DNA of 64,000 bases. Origin: Phycisphaerae bacterium. Its GTDB lineage: Bacteria; Chloroflexota; Anaerolineae; 4572-78; J111. The notes below the pieces were generated by a model. It saw only the letters and a program-made list of their open reading frames with translations, ran no database searches and had not been told where the DNA came from. Below, piece by piece: positions 37,401 to 46,067 of this stretch. The stretch is from the NCBI GenBank assembly GCA_028285035.1, contig JANQQF010000110.1, positions 109,980-173,979 on the forward strand, given 5' to 3'. The first letter of the stretch is position 1. The number at the start of each line of letters is the position of its first letter. The position numbers were made by a program, and so were the translations under genes.

Positions 37401-38707
37401 ACGAAAATTTGAGCACATTTACCCAATTTTCGAGCGGGTTTGCCCCGCAAGATATGTGTACGACCTTACGGGTTCTGTACGTGAAGAACTTTACGGGCCG
37501 GACGGTTAGTGCGATTGATGTTTCAGGCTATCTCGATAATGGCGATCGAAACCCTAATATCTTGACGATCAATACCGTGAGCGACGAGTTGCTCACGGGA
37601 CAGGAGCTTGAAGGTTTGCAGCAATTCTACCATTCTAGCATCCCTGAGATGGGGCAGGAAGGGTATATCAGTTGTGCCAGCTGTCATAAAGATGGCGGGC
37701 AGGATGGCCAGGTATGGGACCTGACCAGTTTGGGTGAGGGCCTACGTAACACCATCTCACTCAATGGTACGAGTGGAACGCGTTTCGGCGATTTACACTG
37801 GTCCTCGAATTTTAATGAGGTGCAAGATTTTGAGCTACAGATGGAAGCATTAAATGGTGGGCAGGGCTTGATCCCCGGTATCACGTTTAACGGCCAATCC
37901 CCCCTCGATATGACGACCGCTGGCCAGTCAGACGAACTCGATGCCTTGGCCGTTTACATCGCCAGCTTGGGCAAAGATAGCGTCAAACGGTCGCCTCATC
38001 GCACCTATGCTGGCGGCCTCACTGAGGCTGCGTTGCGAGGCCAAACGCTTTTTGAAACGAGCGGTTGTACCAGTTGTCACACTGGGCAAGCCTTCCGTGA
38101 TGGACAAAGTCACGATGTGGGCACAATTAGTGCCACGTCAGGCAACCGTTTGAATGGGCCACTCACTACCATTCGAACGCCAACTCTGATTGAATTGTGG
38201 GAAACCGCTCCCTATTTTCACGACGGCAGTGCCGAGACCTTGAATGAGGTATTTACCATCGGCACACACCAGATGACGTTTGAAGGGACTGAAGAAGCCG
38301 ATCTCATTGAATTCTTGTTGTCAATCGATCAGGATATGTTTATCGAGGATCACGCTGCATTTCCTGAAGTGACTACTGACTATAGTATGTTGCTTCCCCT
38401 TGTCTTAAGCGACTACAGCTCATCACCCTCGCAACCGAGTGGTTCAGAAGGGGCAACACCCGGCTTGACCGATGTGTCACAAGTTGATGATCGCTTAAGC
38501 ATCAGTTGGTCCGGCTGCGTAGACGCCACCGCCTATCGCGTCCGCTATGGGCCTGAGGGCAGCCGTCCTGTTACGATCAATACGACCGCTACCTCAATCA
38601 CCACACCCACCTTGAGTGAGCAAGGCCTCTACCACGTATCTATCGAATGTTACGATGTGCTTGGTAACAGTGCGTTCAGCGAGCCGGGTTTTGTCACGGT
38701 GAATTAA
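34442..38707 (+). CDS. secreted multidomain di-heme cytochrome c peroxidase/MauG-like protein
   Basis: A 1,421-residue protein from ATG 34442 (GAGAGGA just before). A signal peptide (hydrophobic 8-27) is followed by an N-terminal LVIVD-like region with WDISDPTDPQFIRY and VDFSDPTNPHLT. A Big_5-type Ig domain is near 510-600 (GQTNVAVDTFISIHIPETM). A beta-propeller-like region is near 700-1000 (NHSVSIIDTYLEP). The MauG/cytochrome c peroxidase-like part has heme motifs CASCH (1078-1082) and CTSCH (1209-1213) and ends with TPTLIELWETAPYFHDGSAETL. A fibronectin-like domain ends it. It may oxidise or process an extracellular target. The function is unproven. Confidence 0.78.
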   Translation: MRYLKIKNAVVLIVILLVISASLPTSTAYSQGGLLSDYPPNQDYGQQGDFLAKRAVDGGRTAIINTIGPTLMLLPESPGSSDAHITLQNWDSSWDISDPTDPQFIRYVNCHNGICRNGQAQHAHATHTNFWNGDAYLWSNNYWELGNSHRHDPTTGDTVPVSPPWQTTAGRLYSPFIISDLWSYGAPFDDMRTLYYTLAPGDDWRGRPLATWDHLGDTGVTGFFSFHGDLMVVASDQASTGMAIYSMNGWKAGITSDTFTPQLLSVYQPTLREPDGTSVGLGGYWAEPYGANKMVWAARINNAVGRDYPAMYVVDFSDPTNPHLTCELYFNQDESDPTDGDHMTTPMYVNFQDQYAFVDHMRVDINLCENLYATGKAGDPDYIISGTDMAQVAYKFPTTQNYCDGSQYFRPLGQIGVFGGYDLFGTEAIITYTGATLVEGSWSSGTYVVYNFDSNRSMIGSTNLGVGDVLGGGRTITSVEIDERVNTQGMCFFVTSDDPDLNPPYVSGHRPLAGQTNVAVDTFISIHIPETMRTESVVNAFQLIRTDTDQPVDFQHRLSHTGTITLWPAEDLDLDVTYRVEVSGIQDYMGNTMTPYTFTFTTGETVIDPGPEPDTDWTHCANENATCAVPSTSVVRFGVPGAYTYQENVTGSTACTIAVFGDPAPGQPKTCSYWAGTTAPDFAGTPYYPNQSSQMSCLPESATDNLWVVNPDNHSVSIIDTYLEPGSQYVQISSQRELFLDYKTPTSVTRIGDYYAVTYRDDDKVVFHHAATVNPAFAIDTGHGTQPIASVTDGTSLFVSLFGSGEVIEIDPNSQSIINRLPVGPMPRAMAMYGSRLLVTRFISAPTHGEVYDIETGSGLSLTRTIVVNKVLVSDDIDHGSGIPNFLSGIVISSDGTEAFVTATKANIDRGTSAVRSGIALDDDNTVRPMMVRLDLTNNQDANVNPSTPAGTLDFDNAADPAGVTYLVDGESRIVTFQGNNVVAAQNENLSTFTQFSSGFAPQDMCTTLRVLYVKNFTGRTVSAIDVSGYLDNGDRNPNILTINTVSDELLTGQELEGLQQFYHSSIPEMGQEGYISCASCHKDGGQDGQVWDLTSLGEGLRNTISLNGTSGTRFGDLHWSSNFNEVQDFELQMEALNGGQGLIPGITFNGQSPLDMTTAGQSDELDALAVYIASLGKDSVKRSPHRTYAGGLTEAALRGQTLFETSGCTSCHTGQAFRDGQSHDVGTISATSGNRLNGPLTTIRTPTLIELWETAPYFHDGSAETLNEVFTIGTHQMTFEGTEEADLIEFLLSIDQDMFIEDHAAFPEVTTDYSMLLPLVLSDYSSSPSQPSGSEGATPGLTDVSQVDDRLSISWSGCVDATAYRVRYGPEGSRPVTINTTATSITTPTLSEQGLYHVSIECYDVLGNSAFSEPGFVTVN

Positions 38708-38722
38708 AATCGTTTAGCCTGT

Positions 38723-39700
38723 TCATCCATAAACCTCAGGATTCACACAATTCGGCAAGCGCTCGCCACGCACACCAGCCAACAAATTCGCCGCAGCCAT
38801 CGTGGTCATTTTCTCGCGGGCGGGGATGCTGGCGCTGCCGATGTGAGGGAGGACGGTGACGTTGGGTAGACCCAGCAACGGGTGGTCGGCTCCGATAGGT
38901 TCGGGCGTGGTGACGTCTAGGCCCGCGTAGCCAATCACCCCATCGCGTAAGGCCTCAATCAGAGCGTCTTGATCGACGACACCACCGCGGGCGGTATTGA
39001 TTAGGGTGGCGGTCGATTTCATCTGACGGAACCGTTCGGCGTTCATAAAGTGCTTTGTGTCGGGCGTGAGCGGGAAGTGGAGGCTAACGAAGTCGCTTTC
39101 AGCGAGAAGGGTGTCTAGATCGACCAACGTCGCGCCGACGGCTTCAGCCTCAGGATGTGGCCTGCGATTGAAATAGAGGAGGCGGACGTTAAAGCCGGTC
39201 AATCGTTTTGCCACAGCTAGGCCAATGCGCCCCATCCCAATCAATCCGACCGTACTGCCATAGACATCCGGCCCGGTGTAGCCCATCGGCTCCCAGGTTT
39301 CCCATTTCCCCGCCTTGATCGCTTCCGCCGCAGGCACGATTTGGCGGGCGGTGCTCAGCAGCAAGGCCATCGTTAAATCGGCGGTGGCTTCGGTCAGCAC
39401 GCCAGGCGTGTTACCAACGGGAATACCGCGTTGGATACAAGCAGCTACGTCGATGTTATCGTAACCGACGGCCATTTGGCTAACCACTTTGAGTTGTGCC
39501 CCCGCTGCCTCAAGCAGCTCATCATCGACTTTTTCGGTCAATAGACAGTACAACCCATCAATCCCCTGCACTTTTTCGAGCAACACCTCACGAGCAGGCG
39601 GCATCCCCTCCGGCCAAACCTCAACCTCAAGATCGGGCGCACCCTGAATCATATCTAGCCCTTTTTGGGGAACAACACGTGTGACAAATACCTTCGCCAT
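38723..39700 (-). CDS. D-2-hydroxyacid dehydrogenase (glyoxylate/hydroxypyruvate reductase type)
   Basis: A 325-residue cytosolic NAD(P)H enzyme. GLIGMGRIGLAVAKRL is the dinucleotide loop, INTARGGVVDQDAL carries the family arginine, and LPHIGSAS holds the catalytic histidine. YFNRRPHPEAE follows the second strand, where the arginines suggest possible NADPH use. The family includes D-glycerate dehydrogenase, which makes D-glycerate. That suits the GpgS/phosphatase genes next to it, but the link is inference. Confidence 0.87.
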   Translation of the reverse strand: MAKVFVTRVVPQKGLDMIQGAPDLEVEVWPEGMPPAREVLLEKVQGIDGLYCLLTEKVDDELLEAAGAQLKVVSQMAVGYDNIDVAACIQRGIPVGNTPGVLTEATADLTMALLLSTARQIVPAAEAIKAGKWETWEPMGYTGPDVYGSTVGLIGMGRIGLAVAKRLTGFNVRLLYFNRRPHPEAEAVGATLVDLDTLLAESDFVSLHFPLTPDTKHFMNAERFRQMKSTATLINTARGGVVDQDALIEALRDGVIGYAGLDVTTPEPIGADHPLLGLPNVTVLPHIGSASIPAREKMTTMAAANLLAGVRGERLPNCVNPEVYG

Positions 39701-39840
39701 CGAATCACCTCGTTTAATTGAAATGTGTGAACGTATTAAGCCACAGATGGGGACGTTTTTACAAATGTGGGGGACGGAGAATTGGAGGTAATGGAAAATT
39801 TGGAAGAATGGGTTGAGAATTAATTTGAACAGTTCAATTC

Positions 39841-39908
39841 AGTGATTAGTAATTGGTAAATAGTAATTGGGCGTGAAGTCTAATTACCATTTACTATTTA
39901 CCAATTAC
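39841..39908. repeat. AT-rich inverted-repeat tract, copy 4
   Basis: GTAATTGGTAAATAGTAATT (39849-39868) pairs with ACTATTTACCAATTAC (39893-39908). It is the cleanest copy of the family, in a gap of 277 bases between the dehydrogenase and phosphatase genes. Confidence 0.7.
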
Positions 39909-39977
39909 CGTAACTCAAGCCACACAAGCGAATTCTTATTACAATCAGGGGTTATTTTTCAGGCTCCTCATATTCAC

Positions 39978-40532
39978 CTAACCAAACTCAAAAACCTCCC
40001 AAGCTGCGTTTTTTGGGAGGAGGGACCAAATGTCGGCGGGGGGGCAGTCGTGATATCGGATTTTGAGCAAGGCGATCGGCAATTTGTGGGTGAAGAGGGC
40101 GACCTTGCCGCTATGTTTGGCCACGATGTCATCAATGGCCGCAAACAGGCGAGTTTGTAGCTGTTGTAGGGTCTCCCCACCCGGCGGATGGTGATTCCAC
40201 GGATCGCGCTCCCAGCCCTGTAGTTCTTCAGGCCAGCCTGCTCGAATATCACCAATCACGACCCCCTGCCACTCACCTTGATTGATCTCACGCAAGCGGG
40301 GATCGCGGTGGATAGGCAATTTGATTTTGTCAGCCAAGGCTTGCGCTGTAAGGTGAGCGCGGGCTAAATCGCTGCTGTAGATCACTTCAAACTCAAGTGG
40401 AGCCAACTTTTCGGCGGTCGCTTGAGCTTGGGCTTCCCCATTTGGGGTTAGGGGTGGGTCAAGGTGGCCTTGATAACGCCCTTCAACATTCCAGGGCGTT
40501 TCTCCGTGCCGGATCACATACAGCGTGGTCAT
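39978..40532 (-). CDS. histidine phosphatase, probable glucosyl-3-phosphoglycerate phosphatase
   Basis: A 184-residue protein from ATG 40532, which overlaps the stop of gpgS by four bases (ATGA). The active site is RHGE at 8-11, with NVEGRYQGHLDPPLTPNGEAQ and the second half VIYSSDLARAHLTAQAL and GKVALFTHK (second histidine). The family contains phosphoglycerate mutases, but the tight coupling to gpgS points to the GpgP role of removing phosphate from glucosyl-3-phosphoglycerate. That assignment is from context, not from diagnostic residues. Confidence 0.72.
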   Translation of the reverse strand: MTTLYVIRHGETPWNVEGRYQGHLDPPLTPNGEAQAQATAEKLAPLEFEVIYSSDLARAHLTAQALADKIKLPIHRDPRLREINQGEWQGVVIGDIRAGWPEELQGWERDPWNHHPPGGETLQQLQTRLFAAIDDIVAKHSGKVALFTHKLPIALLKIRYHDCPPADIWSLLPKNAAWEVFEFG

Positions 40533-41647
40533 GCGGCCACAGCCCCAGAGTCCGTGGGCATTGTGACCCGCCAATTGGGCGTAAGTTCATCCCGATCGAC
40601 TACATTGTGCTTGGCTCGATATTCGGGTAAGGTAATGATCGGTGGACGGTGTTGGTCAGAGATAGCCTGTTCCTCCAAGGTACAGTGGCCTGCATCATAG
40701 TTCATTAATTTCATCGTTCGATTCATTAGGTCCGATAGGCCCGTGTCATGTCGTTCGGCCAAATGATCCATAAAAACTTGGGTGATGGCAAAAGACATTC
40801 GGCTCAACGATTTGAGGGGTTGATTATGGTGAATGCGATGCTCTAAATCAGCTTGGGCAATACTATTCAAGCCAAAGGTGTCAACCAAATTGAGGAGCAG
40901 TCCTGTTTCAACCCCATACCCGACATAGAATGGCATTTGTTCTAGGGCCTCACGTCGCCCTGCATACTCTCCGGCCAGGGGTTGAATCAGTCCAGCCAAT
41001 TCAGGATAAAATAGATTGAATAAGGGGCGAGCGGTCAATTCTGTAACCCGTCCCCCACCTGTAGCCTGCATCGTTTCGCCGACTTTGATGGGGCGTTGAT
41101 AGAAACCTTTGCTGTATAGCAACTCTTTATTTTGCAAGAGTGGCCCTAAAATACCGTAAACAAAACGAGGGTGAATATTGACAATATCGGTGTCAATCCA
41201 GGCAATGATATCCCCTTTCAGGACGTGCATACTTTTCCAAAGGGCCTCACCTTTACCGCGAATTGAGCCGTATTGCGGCAAAATTTCACTGTGCTGATAG
41301 ACTGGGATGCCACAACCCTCAGCAAGCGCGACCGTATCGTCGGTTGAGTCTGAGTCGATCAAAACGATTTCATCGAGGAGGGGAAATTCCTCCATCATGG
41401 TTGTCTGCATCGTTTTGATAATCGTGCCGACGGTTTCTGCTTCATTAAGGGTGGGTAAACCTAAGCTAATGGTCACGTCTTGAGCCTCTTTCAGCGCCAT
41501 CAGCTGTTCTAAATCCGCAAACTCCTTGCTGGTGAAGGTGTTCTTGGCAAACCAGTGATCAACCATCGTAGAGACATCACCCGTGGCTTGCCGCTTTAAT
41601 ACATTAGGCTTGATTAATTGGGGGGTACTTTGTTTTTTTGTTTCCAT
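40529..41647 (-). CDS. gpgS: glucosyl-3-phosphoglycerate synthase (GT81)
   Basis: A 372-residue GT-A glycosyltransferase. It transfers glucose from a nucleotide sugar (UDP- or GDP-glucose) to 3-phosphoglycerate. Seen: SLGLPTLNEAETV, IVLIDSDSTDDT (98-105), RGKGEALWKS and the metal motif IDTDIVN near 151-157, then ATGGGRVTELTARPLFN and PLAGEYAGRREALE, typical of GpgS. The phosphatase follows with overlapping codons. Mannosyl-3-phosphoglycerate synthase is an alternative, but the fold and motifs fit GpgS better. Confidence 0.85.
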   Translation of the reverse strand: METKKQSTPQLIKPNVLKRQATGDVSTMVDHWFAKNTFTSKEFADLEQLMALKEAQDVTISLGLPTLNEAETVGTIIKTMQTTMMEEFPLLDEIVLIDSDSTDDTVALAEGCGIPVYQHSEILPQYGSIRGKGEALWKSMHVLKGDIIAWIDTDIVNIHPRFVYGILGPLLQNKELLYSKGFYQRPIKVGETMQATGGGRVTELTARPLFNLFYPELAGLIQPLAGEYAGRREALEQMPFYVGYGVETGLLLNLVDTFGLNSIAQADLEHRIHHNQPLKSLSRMSFAITQVFMDHLAERHDTGLSDLMNRTMKLMNYDAGHCTLEEQAISDQHRPPIITLPEYRAKHNVVDRDELTPNWRVTMPTDSGAVAA

Positions 41648-41769
41648 CGCGTCTGTCCTTTCTCTTAACTAATTATTGAACGTTTTAGTGGATTAGAACT
41701 TCTGCATCGAGGAAGAAGTAACGACGATGTTACGATATAAAAAATAGTAAGGTGCGGCTCAACACCCGA

Positions 41770-43017
41770 CTATTTTGATACAACCGATTGTAAAAGAGGC
41801 AATATCTGCGTTTCGATGATCCGTCGCCACGTGTATTTTTTTAGAACGCGGCGACGGAGTTGAAAGCCTCGGTCTGTTTGTAAGGCTGTGACAATTTGGT
41901 CTGCGACTTGAGATGGCGGGGTATCGAGGTCGAATAGGGTTGCCTCTGAGGCCGCACTTTCCCGAAAGGGAGGCAGGTCGGTGGCAAAAATGGGCAGGCG
42001 GGCTAATCCCGCTTCCAGAATGGGAATGCCAAACCCTTCCTGCCGACTGGGAAACATCATCGCATCCGCGATCTGAAAAAGATTGGCCAGTTCTACATCA
42101 TCAAGGAGCAATGGTCCTTCTGCTTGATCCTGTGCTTTATAAACAAAATGTACGGCATCCGTGAGGGATAGTTCAGCTTGCAAATTTAGTAGATGATTGA
42201 GATAGGCTGCGTTTGTTGGGTTGTGGGGACCCGGTGGTCCAGTGATAATCAGCCGGGCATCCCAGCCTGAATGCTCTCGAACTGCCGCCAACCACTCTAA
42301 GCCAAGCTCGATATTTTTGCGGCGGGTAATTCGAGCTGGCAGAAGAAAGACACAATCCGCTTCCAATAAACCCCACTGCTCCACCAAACTCGCTATTTTT
42401 GGCCCACACCGATAAAAATCGAGCGGCTCTACCCCTGGCGAAATCACGGTGATATCATCGACAGGCATCTCATAAAGCCCAGCCAGGTCGATCTGTTGCG
42501 CCTGAGAAACAGTCACATTTCGGACCCCTGACCAAGGTCTTCGCAGCAAATCCCAAGGCCAGCCAGCGTGCAATTCGGATTGGTACTGAGGTCGTAACCA
42601 GGCAAAATCGTGATGCCAAGCGACCCAAGGTGGTCCTTCTCCCATCTCCACTAAGTTGTGTATTGCGGTGGTCAAGGCTTGATTTTTGTGCAAGGTGAAA
42701 AAATTATGCCCAATAATCACGTCGCAGTCAGCCAGATGGCTCAACAACGCTTGCTTAGTCTGATCGACTACAGCTTGAAAATCATCAGGCACATCGCCAC
42801 CCGCCAATGCCTTATTCATCGCCGCAATCCATTCTCCACCAGAGCCGGCTAATGGCTCTGATCGAAAGGTAACCCCAGGCTGCACGGAGTCACCTCGATC
42901 AGCGACCACCGTGACTTGGTGCCCTAACGTAGTGAGAATTCGAGCGTGATGATAAATCGTTAATTCGACTCCACCGACAACAGGCGGTGCCGCATAATGA
43001 ACCATTCCGATATGCAT
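41770..43017 (-). CDS. GT4-family glycosyltransferase
   Basis: A 415-residue GT-B enzyme. MHIGMVHYAAPPVVGGVELTIYHHARIL is the N-terminal acceptor domain. The C-terminal nucleotide-sugar site has FLLPARITRRKNIELGLEWL and the acidic pair in MMFPSRQEGFGIPILEAGL. It lies upstream of gpgS on the same strand with a 122-base gap, so it may act on the glucosylglycerate product or on a lipid. The substrate is unknown. Confidence 0.82.
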   Translation of the reverse strand: MHIGMVHYAAPPVVGGVELTIYHHARILTTLGHQVTVVADRGDSVQPGVTFRSEPLAGSGGEWIAAMNKALAGGDVPDDFQAVVDQTKQALLSHLADCDVIIGHNFFTLHKNQALTTAIHNLVEMGEGPPWVAWHHDFAWLRPQYQSELHAGWPWDLLRRPWSGVRNVTVSQAQQIDLAGLYEMPVDDITVISPGVEPLDFYRCGPKIASLVEQWGLLEADCVFLLPARITRRKNIELGLEWLAAVREHSGWDARLIITGPPGPHNPTNAAYLNHLLNLQAELSLTDAVHFVYKAQDQAEGPLLLDDVELANLFQIADAMMFPSRQEGFGIPILEAGLARLPIFATDLPPFRESAASEATLFDLDTPPSQVADQIVTALQTDRGFQLRRRVLKKYTWRRIIETQILPLLQSVVSK

Positions 43018-43349
43018 AGTGATTTATGTGTAAATAATAGGTGGAAAATTGAAGGGGAGGGGATGAAGATTGATAATGAATGGAGAGGCCCCTCTCACTT
43101 CAATCTTCACGGATTAAAACTATGGTGTTAGGTCTGAGCCAGTCTTGATTGACTTAGGACATTATTGTAAGAGTTACACCTACACCTGTCAAATGGAGGT
43201 CTAGGGGATTATCAAAGTAAAAGGTCGCAGGGTAGCAAAGTCGCATCAGCATACTCCTCTGCGACTTTGCTATCCCTGGTTACGGCTTATTAAAGAGATA
43301 TCGTTATCCGTAAACCTTTAACAAATTTATCGTGTGTCTGTTAGCAAGC
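43018..43349. other. intergenic region with stacked hairpins
   Basis: No gene is seen in 332 bases. TGAAGATTGA (43064-43073) pairs with TCAATCTTCA (43100-43109), enclosing GAGAGG/CCTCTC (43083-43096). A second pair, CAGGGTAGCAAAGTCGCA (43228-43245), matches 43260-43278 with one extra base. Similar GGTAGCAA words recur at 46572-46764. Confidence 0.55.
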
Positions 43350-44597
43350 CTAAAAATTAGCCAAAATTTCAGCAAGCTTTTGCTCAAGCACCTTGTAGGA
43401 GAAATGCTCTTGGGCAATTTCGTAATTCTTTTCAGTCATTGCCTTGACTTGATCCGGATCATTGAGCAACTCTTGGGTTTGTGCGATGGCTGCATCATTA
43501 ACAAAGCCATTTAATTCGATAAACTCAAAGCCTAGAGGGCCGATATCGGCATTGTAGACGGGATAGCGATTAATAACAATGAGACGTTTAAAGTAGATTG
43601 CTTCTAGCAACGCATTACCAAAACCTTCATAGGTGCTCGGGTAGGTCACGAGGTCCGCATGGGGGTAGGCATCCCAGAGCGAGTAGATTTTATGACCATT
43701 GCGTTTGGCCCGCTCGCTCCCGATGATGTAATCAATCAATTGTAAATTGACCTTCATTACACTGGCCTCCCGTTGTAACCAATGCCAGTACTCTTTGCCT
43801 TCATCGTGGGCTGGGTGAGTGATGAAGAGATACTTGCTGGGGATATCCAGACTTTGGGTTAATGATAGGGCCATTTCGATCCCTTTTCGCTGGATGACCC
43901 GAGTGGGTTGCAAAATGAATAGATCATCTTTGGAAATACCGATGGCCTCACGAAAATCTTGGGTATATTGATCGATACCTGGCGCTTGGCTTGCAAAATC
44001 GTGGACGTTGGGAATGACCACCGACTCAATGCCACGTCGAGCTTTGAGGCGAGTTTGGGCAATACTGTTGATCGTCACGTGCTGAATCGAGGGTAATTTG
44101 GCGGGAAAGGCCGTATCGAGTAAATCTAAAATAGCATTGCTTTGATACCGTTCCCGCTCCCAGAAAAAATCGTGATGATGGGCGATGGTGTTGATACCCA
44201 ATTCCGCAATCAACCCTGTCAGGGTGATGCCCAAGGGTAAATTCATGGGAATGGTCAGGGCATTTTCTACAACGATTAAATCTAGATGATTGGATCGAAT
44301 GAATTTACGTAAGGGTGCTCGAATTTCATCAGCCATCTCGTAAATTTCATCAACTAATGTAATTGGGTCGGTTTGTTGATGGCCTTGCCCAAAGGCTCGC
44401 TGACCAAATTGAAAGATATACTGATGATCAAAGTGAAGTTGAGGGATGAGGGTACCTCCCGCTGCATAACCACCTAACTCCCCGGCGCAATAGTAGAGTT
44501 CGTGCCCCATCCGCTTTAAAACAGTTGCCCATTTTTCAACTTCTAAAGAAACGCCATCTGTACCATTTAAGCGGGTCGAAATAAAACCGATTCGCAT
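43350..44597 (-). CDS. GT4-family glycosyltransferase, possibly mannosylglucosylglycerate synthase-like
   Basis: A 415-residue GT-B enzyme. The N-terminus MRIGFISTRLNGTDGVSLEV and ELYYCAGELGG are distinctive. The C-terminal part has LFILQPTRVIQRKGIEMALSL and LVTYPSTYEGFGNALLEAI with the acidic pair. The N-terminal words resemble what I recall of GT4 enzymes that add mannose to glucosylglycerate. Together with gpgS and the phosphatase this makes a mannosylglucosylglycerate route conceivable, but this is inference only. Confidence 0.78.
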   Translation of the reverse strand: MRIGFISTRLNGTDGVSLEVEKWATVLKRMGHELYYCAGELGGYAAGGTLIPQLHFDHQYIFQFGQRAFGQGHQQTDPITLVDEIYEMADEIRAPLRKFIRSNHLDLIVVENALTIPMNLPLGITLTGLIAELGINTIAHHHDFFWERERYQSNAILDLLDTAFPAKLPSIQHVTINSIAQTRLKARRGIESVVIPNVHDFASQAPGIDQYTQDFREAIGISKDDLFILQPTRVIQRKGIEMALSLTQSLDIPSKYLFITHPAHDEGKEYWHWLQREASVMKVNLQLIDYIIGSERAKRNGHKIYSLWDAYPHADLVTYPSTYEGFGNALLEAIYFKRLIVINRYPVYNADIGPLGFEFIELNGFVNDAAIAQTQELLNDPDQVKAMTEKNYEIAQEHFSYKVLEQKLAEILANF

Positions 44598-44738
44598 GAA
44601 AACCTCCTTGTCCCATACGTGAAGATTTTTAGGGATTTGTGATCGATAAAATGTGAATACATAGGATCAACTATAAAATAAAAATGGTGAGATGACAACC
44701 TGGATTTTTAAAGTTGTTATGGGGAAAATGTGAATAAA

Positions 44739-44776
44739 AATAAGGAATCCGAAAGTACATTTTCGGACTCCTTATT
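44739..44776. repeat. imperfect palindrome (element A, copy 2)
   Basis: AATAAGGAATCCGAAA and TTTCGGACTCCTTATT are near-complementary arms (one mismatch) around a six-base loop. It shares the GGAATCCGAAAGT core with the perfect palindrome at 24065-24102. It lies 38 bases downstream of the alanine dehydrogenase stop, where it may act as that gene's terminator. Confidence 0.65.
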
Positions 44777-44814
44777 GAAAGTTAGCTCAATTCAAATTGA
44801 ATAATCAGTGTAGG

Positions 44815-45927
44815 CTATAAAAGTTTCTCCAACGGGACAAAATCATAGTTCAAAGAAGTGGCAACCCCTTTATGAACAACCTGTCCATTGTAGGTATTGA
44901 CCCCGCGAGCCAACGGTTGATTTTTCTTTACCGCCGCAGCAAAACCTTGATTAGCCAATTGAATAGCATACGGCAAGGTGACATTCGTTAGGGCTAAGGT
45001 AGATGTCCGGGCTGAGGCCCCTGGCATATTCCCAACCGAGTAATGGAGCACATCATGTTTTTTATAGACTGGATTATCGTGATAGGTGACCCGATCAATC
45101 GTTTCAATACAGCCCCCTTGATCAATGGCGATATCGACGATAACAGACCCAGCAGACATTGTCTTGACCATCTCTTCGGTCACAAGACGGGGGGCTCGTG
45201 CCCCAGTAATTAAAACCGCCCCAACCAATAGATCGGCATCCTTTACCGCCGCCGCAATGTTGTAACTGTTGGACATCATCGTTTCAACACGACCAGCAAA
45301 TAGATCATCTAACTCGCGGAGTCGTTCAGCATTGATATCAAAAATAACAACACGGGCCCCTAATCCAACGGCCATTTTGGCCGCTTGTGTGCCAGCGATA
45401 CCACCGCCGATGATAATGACTTTGGCTGGAGCCACGCCTGGCACGCCACCGAGCAAAATGCCTTTGCCGCCATAGGTATTTGTCAAAAATTGGGCACCCA
45501 CCTGGATGGACATTCGTCCAGCCACTTCACTCATTGGTTGGAGGAGTGGCAAACGACCATTATCTAATTGCACCGTCTCATACGCAACAGATGTTGTTTT
45601 ATTCTCGACCAGTTTCTCTGTGAGTGGTGCTTCAGCAGCAAGGTGTAGATATGTGAATAGCAATAGATCTTTACGGAAATAGCCGTACTCTTCGGCAAGC
45701 GGTTCTTTGACCTTCATCACCATCTCAGCCGACCAGACTTTGTCAGCTTGGTCAACGATTTTGGCCCCGGCTTCTTCATAATCCATATCAATAAAGCCGC
45801 TGCCTTTGCCTGCTTGGGTCTCTACCCAAACGGTGTGCCCGTGCTTCACCAACTCGCTTACGCCAGCAGGTGTGGCCCCCACTCGATTTTCGAATGATTT
45901 AATTTCTTTTGGAACACCGATAATCAT
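44815..45927 (-). CDS. ald: alanine dehydrogenase
   Basis: A 370-residue NAD-dependent enzyme interconverting L-alanine and pyruvate plus ammonia. Start [20 protein letters not shown] is the family signature. [22 protein letters not shown] carries the nucleotide-binding loop (near residues 170-190), and [14 protein letters not shown] the following acidic residue. The length is normal. It is divergent from an Lrp-type gene with a candidate operator between them, so it is probably alanine-controlled (inference). Confidence 0.95.
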   Translation of the reverse strand: MIIGVPKEIKSFENRVGATPAGVSELVKHGHTVWVETQAGKGSGFIDMDYEEAGAKIVDQADKVWSAEMVMKVKEPLAEEYGYFRKDLLLFTYLHLAAEAPLTEKLVENKTTSVAYETVQLDNGRLPLLQPMSEVAGRMSIQVGAQFLTNTYGGKGILLGGVPGVAPAKVIIIGGGIAGTQAAKMAVGLGARVVIFDINAERLRELDDLFAGRVETMMSNSYNIAAAVKDADLLVGAVLITGARAPRLVTEEMVKTMSAGSVIVDIAIDQGGCIETIDRVTYHDNPVYKKHDVLHYSVGNMPGASARTSTLALTNVTLPYAIQLANQGFAAAVKKNQPLARGVNTYNGQVVHKGVATSLNYDFVPLEKLL

Positions 45928-45987
45928 ACTGCTAACTCCTTTGTCACTATTATTGAATTGTTACAAATTAAACTGTCTTCTATAATA

Positions 45988-46009
45988 GCAAACAAAAGTG
46001 ATGATTTGC
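45988..46009. promoter_or_regulatory. candidate Lrp operator between ald and lrp
   Basis: GCAAA and TTTGC flank a 12-base AT-rich centre in the shared promoter region, a near-symmetric arrangement. Beside it, TATTATA on the reverse strand could be the ald -10 box. The assignment rests on symmetry and position only. Confidence 0.35.
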
Positions 46010-46067
46010 ATACATTTTTGATGATATTTCTTCTGAATTACCTAAAATAGTTACGGGAAATAGAGAG

